A stretch of DNA of 64,000 nt from Apostichopus japonicus (Eukaryota > Echinodermata > Holothuroidea > Aspidochirotida > Stichopodidae). Below the pieces are notes generated by a model that made no database searches, was not told the origin of the DNA, and saw only the letters and a program-made list of their open reading frames with translations. This document shows, one piece after another, positions 62,333 to 64,000 of the stretch. Every line of letters begins with the position of its first letter. Within the stretch, counting starts at the first letter, position 1. Location: NCBI RefSeq assembly GCF_037975245.1, contig NC_092568.1, positions 38,156,501-38,220,500 on the forward strand, in the 5' to 3' direction. A program made the translations under genes and the position numbers.

Positions 62333-62783
62333 TTTAATTCGAGACAAGTGTATCATTAGGGCTATATATCATTCCGCATGCATGCACGCTGCACGAGTGT
62401 TCTCCCTCAGGAAAAGTGCCGAAAAGAAACAGGAGAACATCTTTCTTGATATGTTCTCAAACAAAATCTCTCGTTTTTTGTGGCTTGGATGTCGGAGTAC
62501 ACAAAGGGAAGTAAATGTGATGCAGAAATTAGGTCGATTGAGGCAATTTTAGACCACTTTAGGCTTCCCATGAGCAGCGTACGAACACTATGTTAAGAGG
62601 TTTGTTCACAAGTCGGACGAACGTAGCTAGCTTCAGACTCTCAGTACGGTGAGTGTGCGTGCGTGCGTCAGTCATCGGGGCAATCATATCCGGGCGTATA
62701 TGCTACCATATAGCTTCTCAAGTCATATAACACAATGTACATTGTTTAGTTTAATGGGATAAGTAACCATATAGGTGGTCTAG
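62332..62783. other. central spacer without recognisable gene (representative)
   Basis: Contains the hairpin module, the palindrome GCATGCATGC (62376-62385), a short GTGC/GTGT simple repeat (about 62650-62668) and the palindrome CAATGTACATTG (62733-62744). No tRNA, snRNA or spliced-leader gene is evident on either strand. The open frame of 92 codons here is identical in all units and is not supported as coding. Confidence 0.6.
62398..62458 (+). other. three-part complementary hairpin module in the spacer (representative)
   Basis: TGTTCTCC (62398-62405), GGAGAACAT (62432-62440) and ATGTTCTC (62451-62458). The middle part can pair perfectly over 8 bp with either outer part, so the two hairpins exclude each other. 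No transcript is known for this stretch. Confidence 0.45.
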
Positions 62784-62799
62784 AGTTGAATATTCAACT
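62784..62799. promoter_or_regulatory. perfect 16-bp palindrome upstream of 5S (representative)
   Basis: AGTTGAATATTCAACT at -74 to -59 of the next gene. The half GTTGAATAT also occurs inside the 5S gene at nt 18-26. Position suggests an upstream promoter element, but this is inference. Confidence 0.4.
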
Positions 62800-62814
62800 T
62801 TGCAAAATAAGTCT

Positions 62815-62835
62815 CGGGGCGGGCGGGTATAAAAA
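62815..62835 (+). promoter_or_regulatory. GC block and TATA box of the 5S promoter (representative)
   Basis: GGGGCGGGCGGG followed by TATAAAAA, which starts at -30 of the gene at 62858. Many invertebrate 5S genes need an upstream TATA-like element at this distance in addition to the internal control region. Spacing to the gene is constant in the copies I aligned, while the GC block varies by a base in four or five units. Confidence 0.85.
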
Positions 62836-62857
62836 GCTTAAATTTCATCTTTCTAAT

Positions 62858-62975
62858 GTCTACGACCATATCACGTTGAATATACCGGTTCTCGTCCGAT
62901 CACCGAAGTCAAGCAGCGTCGAGCCTAGTCAGTACTTGGATGGGTGACCGCCTGGGAATACTAGGTGCCGTAGAC
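62858..62975 (+). rRNA. 5S: 5S ribosomal RNA (plus copy 17)
   Basis: Intact 118-nt core. Next copy starts 851 bp on. Confidence 0.96.
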
Positions 62976-63708
62976 TTTTTCATTTTTCCTCACCCACAAC
63001 CGCACCCCTTTCTTTCTTTATTTCTTTGTCACTATTGTTTTATCCTGTCATTGTTATGAAAAGTTTTTCCCCCTCCCAAACCCCCCCCCCCCACCACCAC
63101 CACCGTTGAAGACATTGACTTGCCATGATATACCACTATTGTTGTGTCCTGTCATTGCAATCACAAGTTTTTCTCCAGCTCCCTTTAATTCGAGACAAGT
63201 GTATCATTAGGGCTATATATCATTCCGCATGCATGCACGCTGCACGAGTGTTCTCCCTCAGGAAAAGTGCCGAAAAGAAACAGGAGAACATCTTTCTTGA
63301 TATGTTCTCAAACAAAATCTCTCGTTTTTTGTGGCTTGGATGTCGGAGTACACAAAGGGAAGTAAATGTGATGCAGAAATTAGGTCGATTGAGGCAATTT
63401 TAGACCACTTTAGGCTTCCCATGAGCAGCGTACGAACACTATGTTAAGAGGTTTGTTCACAAGTCGGACGAACGTAGCTAGCTTCAGACTCTCAGTACGG
63501 TGAGTGTGCGTGCGTGCGTCAGTCATCGGGGCAATCATATCCGGGCGTATATGCTACCATATAGCTTCTCAAGTCATATAACACAATGTACATTGTTTAG
63601 TTTAATGGGATAAGTAACCATATAGGTGGTCTAGAGTTGAATATTCAACTTTGCAAAATAAGTCTCGGGGCGGGCGGGTATAAAAAGCTTAAATTTCATC
63701 TTTCTAAT

Positions 63709-63826
63709 GTCTACGACCATATCACGTTGAATATACCGGTTCTCGTCCGATCACCGAAGTCAAGCAGCGTCGAGCCTAGTCAGTACTTGGATGGGTGACC
63801 GCCTGGGAATACTAGGTGCCGTAGAC
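63709..63826 (+). rRNA. 5S: 5S ribosomal RNA (plus copy 18)
   Basis: Intact 118-nt core; two-A marker in the 3' spacer. The window ends 174 bp past the gene. Confidence 0.96.
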
Positions 63827-64000
63827 TTTTTCATTTTTCCTCACCCACAACCGCACCCCTTTCTTTCTTTATTTCTTTGTCACTATTGTTTTATCCTGTC
63901 ATTGTTATGAAAAGTTTTTCCCCCTCCCAACCCCCCCCCCCCCACCACCACCACCGTTGAAGACATTGACTTGCCATGATATACCACTATTGTTGTGTCC

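Larger units (their letters stand above)
48492..64000 (+). repeat. 5S rDNA tandem array, plus-strand block (18 gene copies)
   Basis: The same unit as in the left block but in the opposite direction, with 5S genes transcribed rightwards. The block starts after the N gap in the 3' spacer of a copy whose gene is not assembled (48492-49214 is spacer) and runs off the window in spacer (63827-64000). Unit lengths are 849-858 bp. Most units carry the three-A form of the marker beside the C homopolymer; the units after the genes at 53488, 61158 and 63709 carry the two-A form. Confidence 0.97.

Noticed and set aside
62560-62720. Possible spliced-leader RNA gene in the spacer, because TACGGTGAGTGTG looks like a splice donor and leaders are linked to 5S in several animals
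   Set aside because: There is no Sm-site-like AATTTTTG at the expected distance downstream, no snRNA-type 3' stem-loop was found, and the GTGAGT sits at the edge of a GTGC simple repeat.
1-64000. CRISPR array or bacterial repeat system
   Set aside because: The regular repeat is a polymerase III 5S rDNA unit of about 851 bp with near-identical spacers, the opposite of short repeats with unique spacers.
48492-64000. Plus-strand block as a separate, diverged 5S family
   Set aside because: Gene and spacer are the same sequence as in the left block apart from direction and the small markers.

Overview
This window is almost entirely a tandem array of animal 5S ribosomal RNA genes. A unit of about 851 bp (847-858 bp where undisturbed) repeats from end to end. 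Each unit holds one 118-nt 5S core, a TATA box exactly 30 bp upstream, T-runs just downstream, and a spacer of about 730 bp. I placed 72 copies. The 5S sequence is of metazoan type. The upstream TATA box and the two transposable elements fit an invertebrate nuclear genome. Parts of the 5S recall echinoderm and lophotrochozoan sequences, but I cannot name the phylum with confidence.

Layout: from 1 to 48391 all 54 copies lie on the minus strand. From 48492 to 64000 all 18 copies lie on the plus strand. The change of direction falls exactly on a 100-N assembly gap (48392-48491), so it may be a real head-to-head inversion or a scaffolding artefact. A second 100-N gap (17010-17109) lies within one unit and keeps direction and phase.

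Two insertions break the array. At about 8617-9862 a 1.25-kb DNA transposon with 16-17 bp terminal inverted repeats sits in the spacer at a TTA/TTAA site. It contains two direct repeats of about 230 bp that share one reading frame. At 14682-15783 a 5'-truncated non-LTR retrotransposon (LINE) with a 28-nt poly(A) tail lies inside a 5S gene, in the same orientation as the gene, flanked by an 11-12 bp target-site duplication made of 5S sequence. It encodes the last 299 residues of an ORF2-like protein with a C-C-H-C zinc knuckle. This resembles the known habit of Tx1-clade elements of targeting multicopy RNA genes.

The remaining variation is small. It consists of the length of a G/C homopolymer in the spacer, a two-versus-three T marker that defines a homogeneous block of 14 units at 36.7-48 kb, and clusters of single-base indels (chiefly 20.4-26.7 kb) that look more like uncorrected long-read errors than biology. 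No host protein-coding gene is supported. The identical 92-residue and roughly 61-residue open frames in each spacer are by-products of repeat homogenisation.
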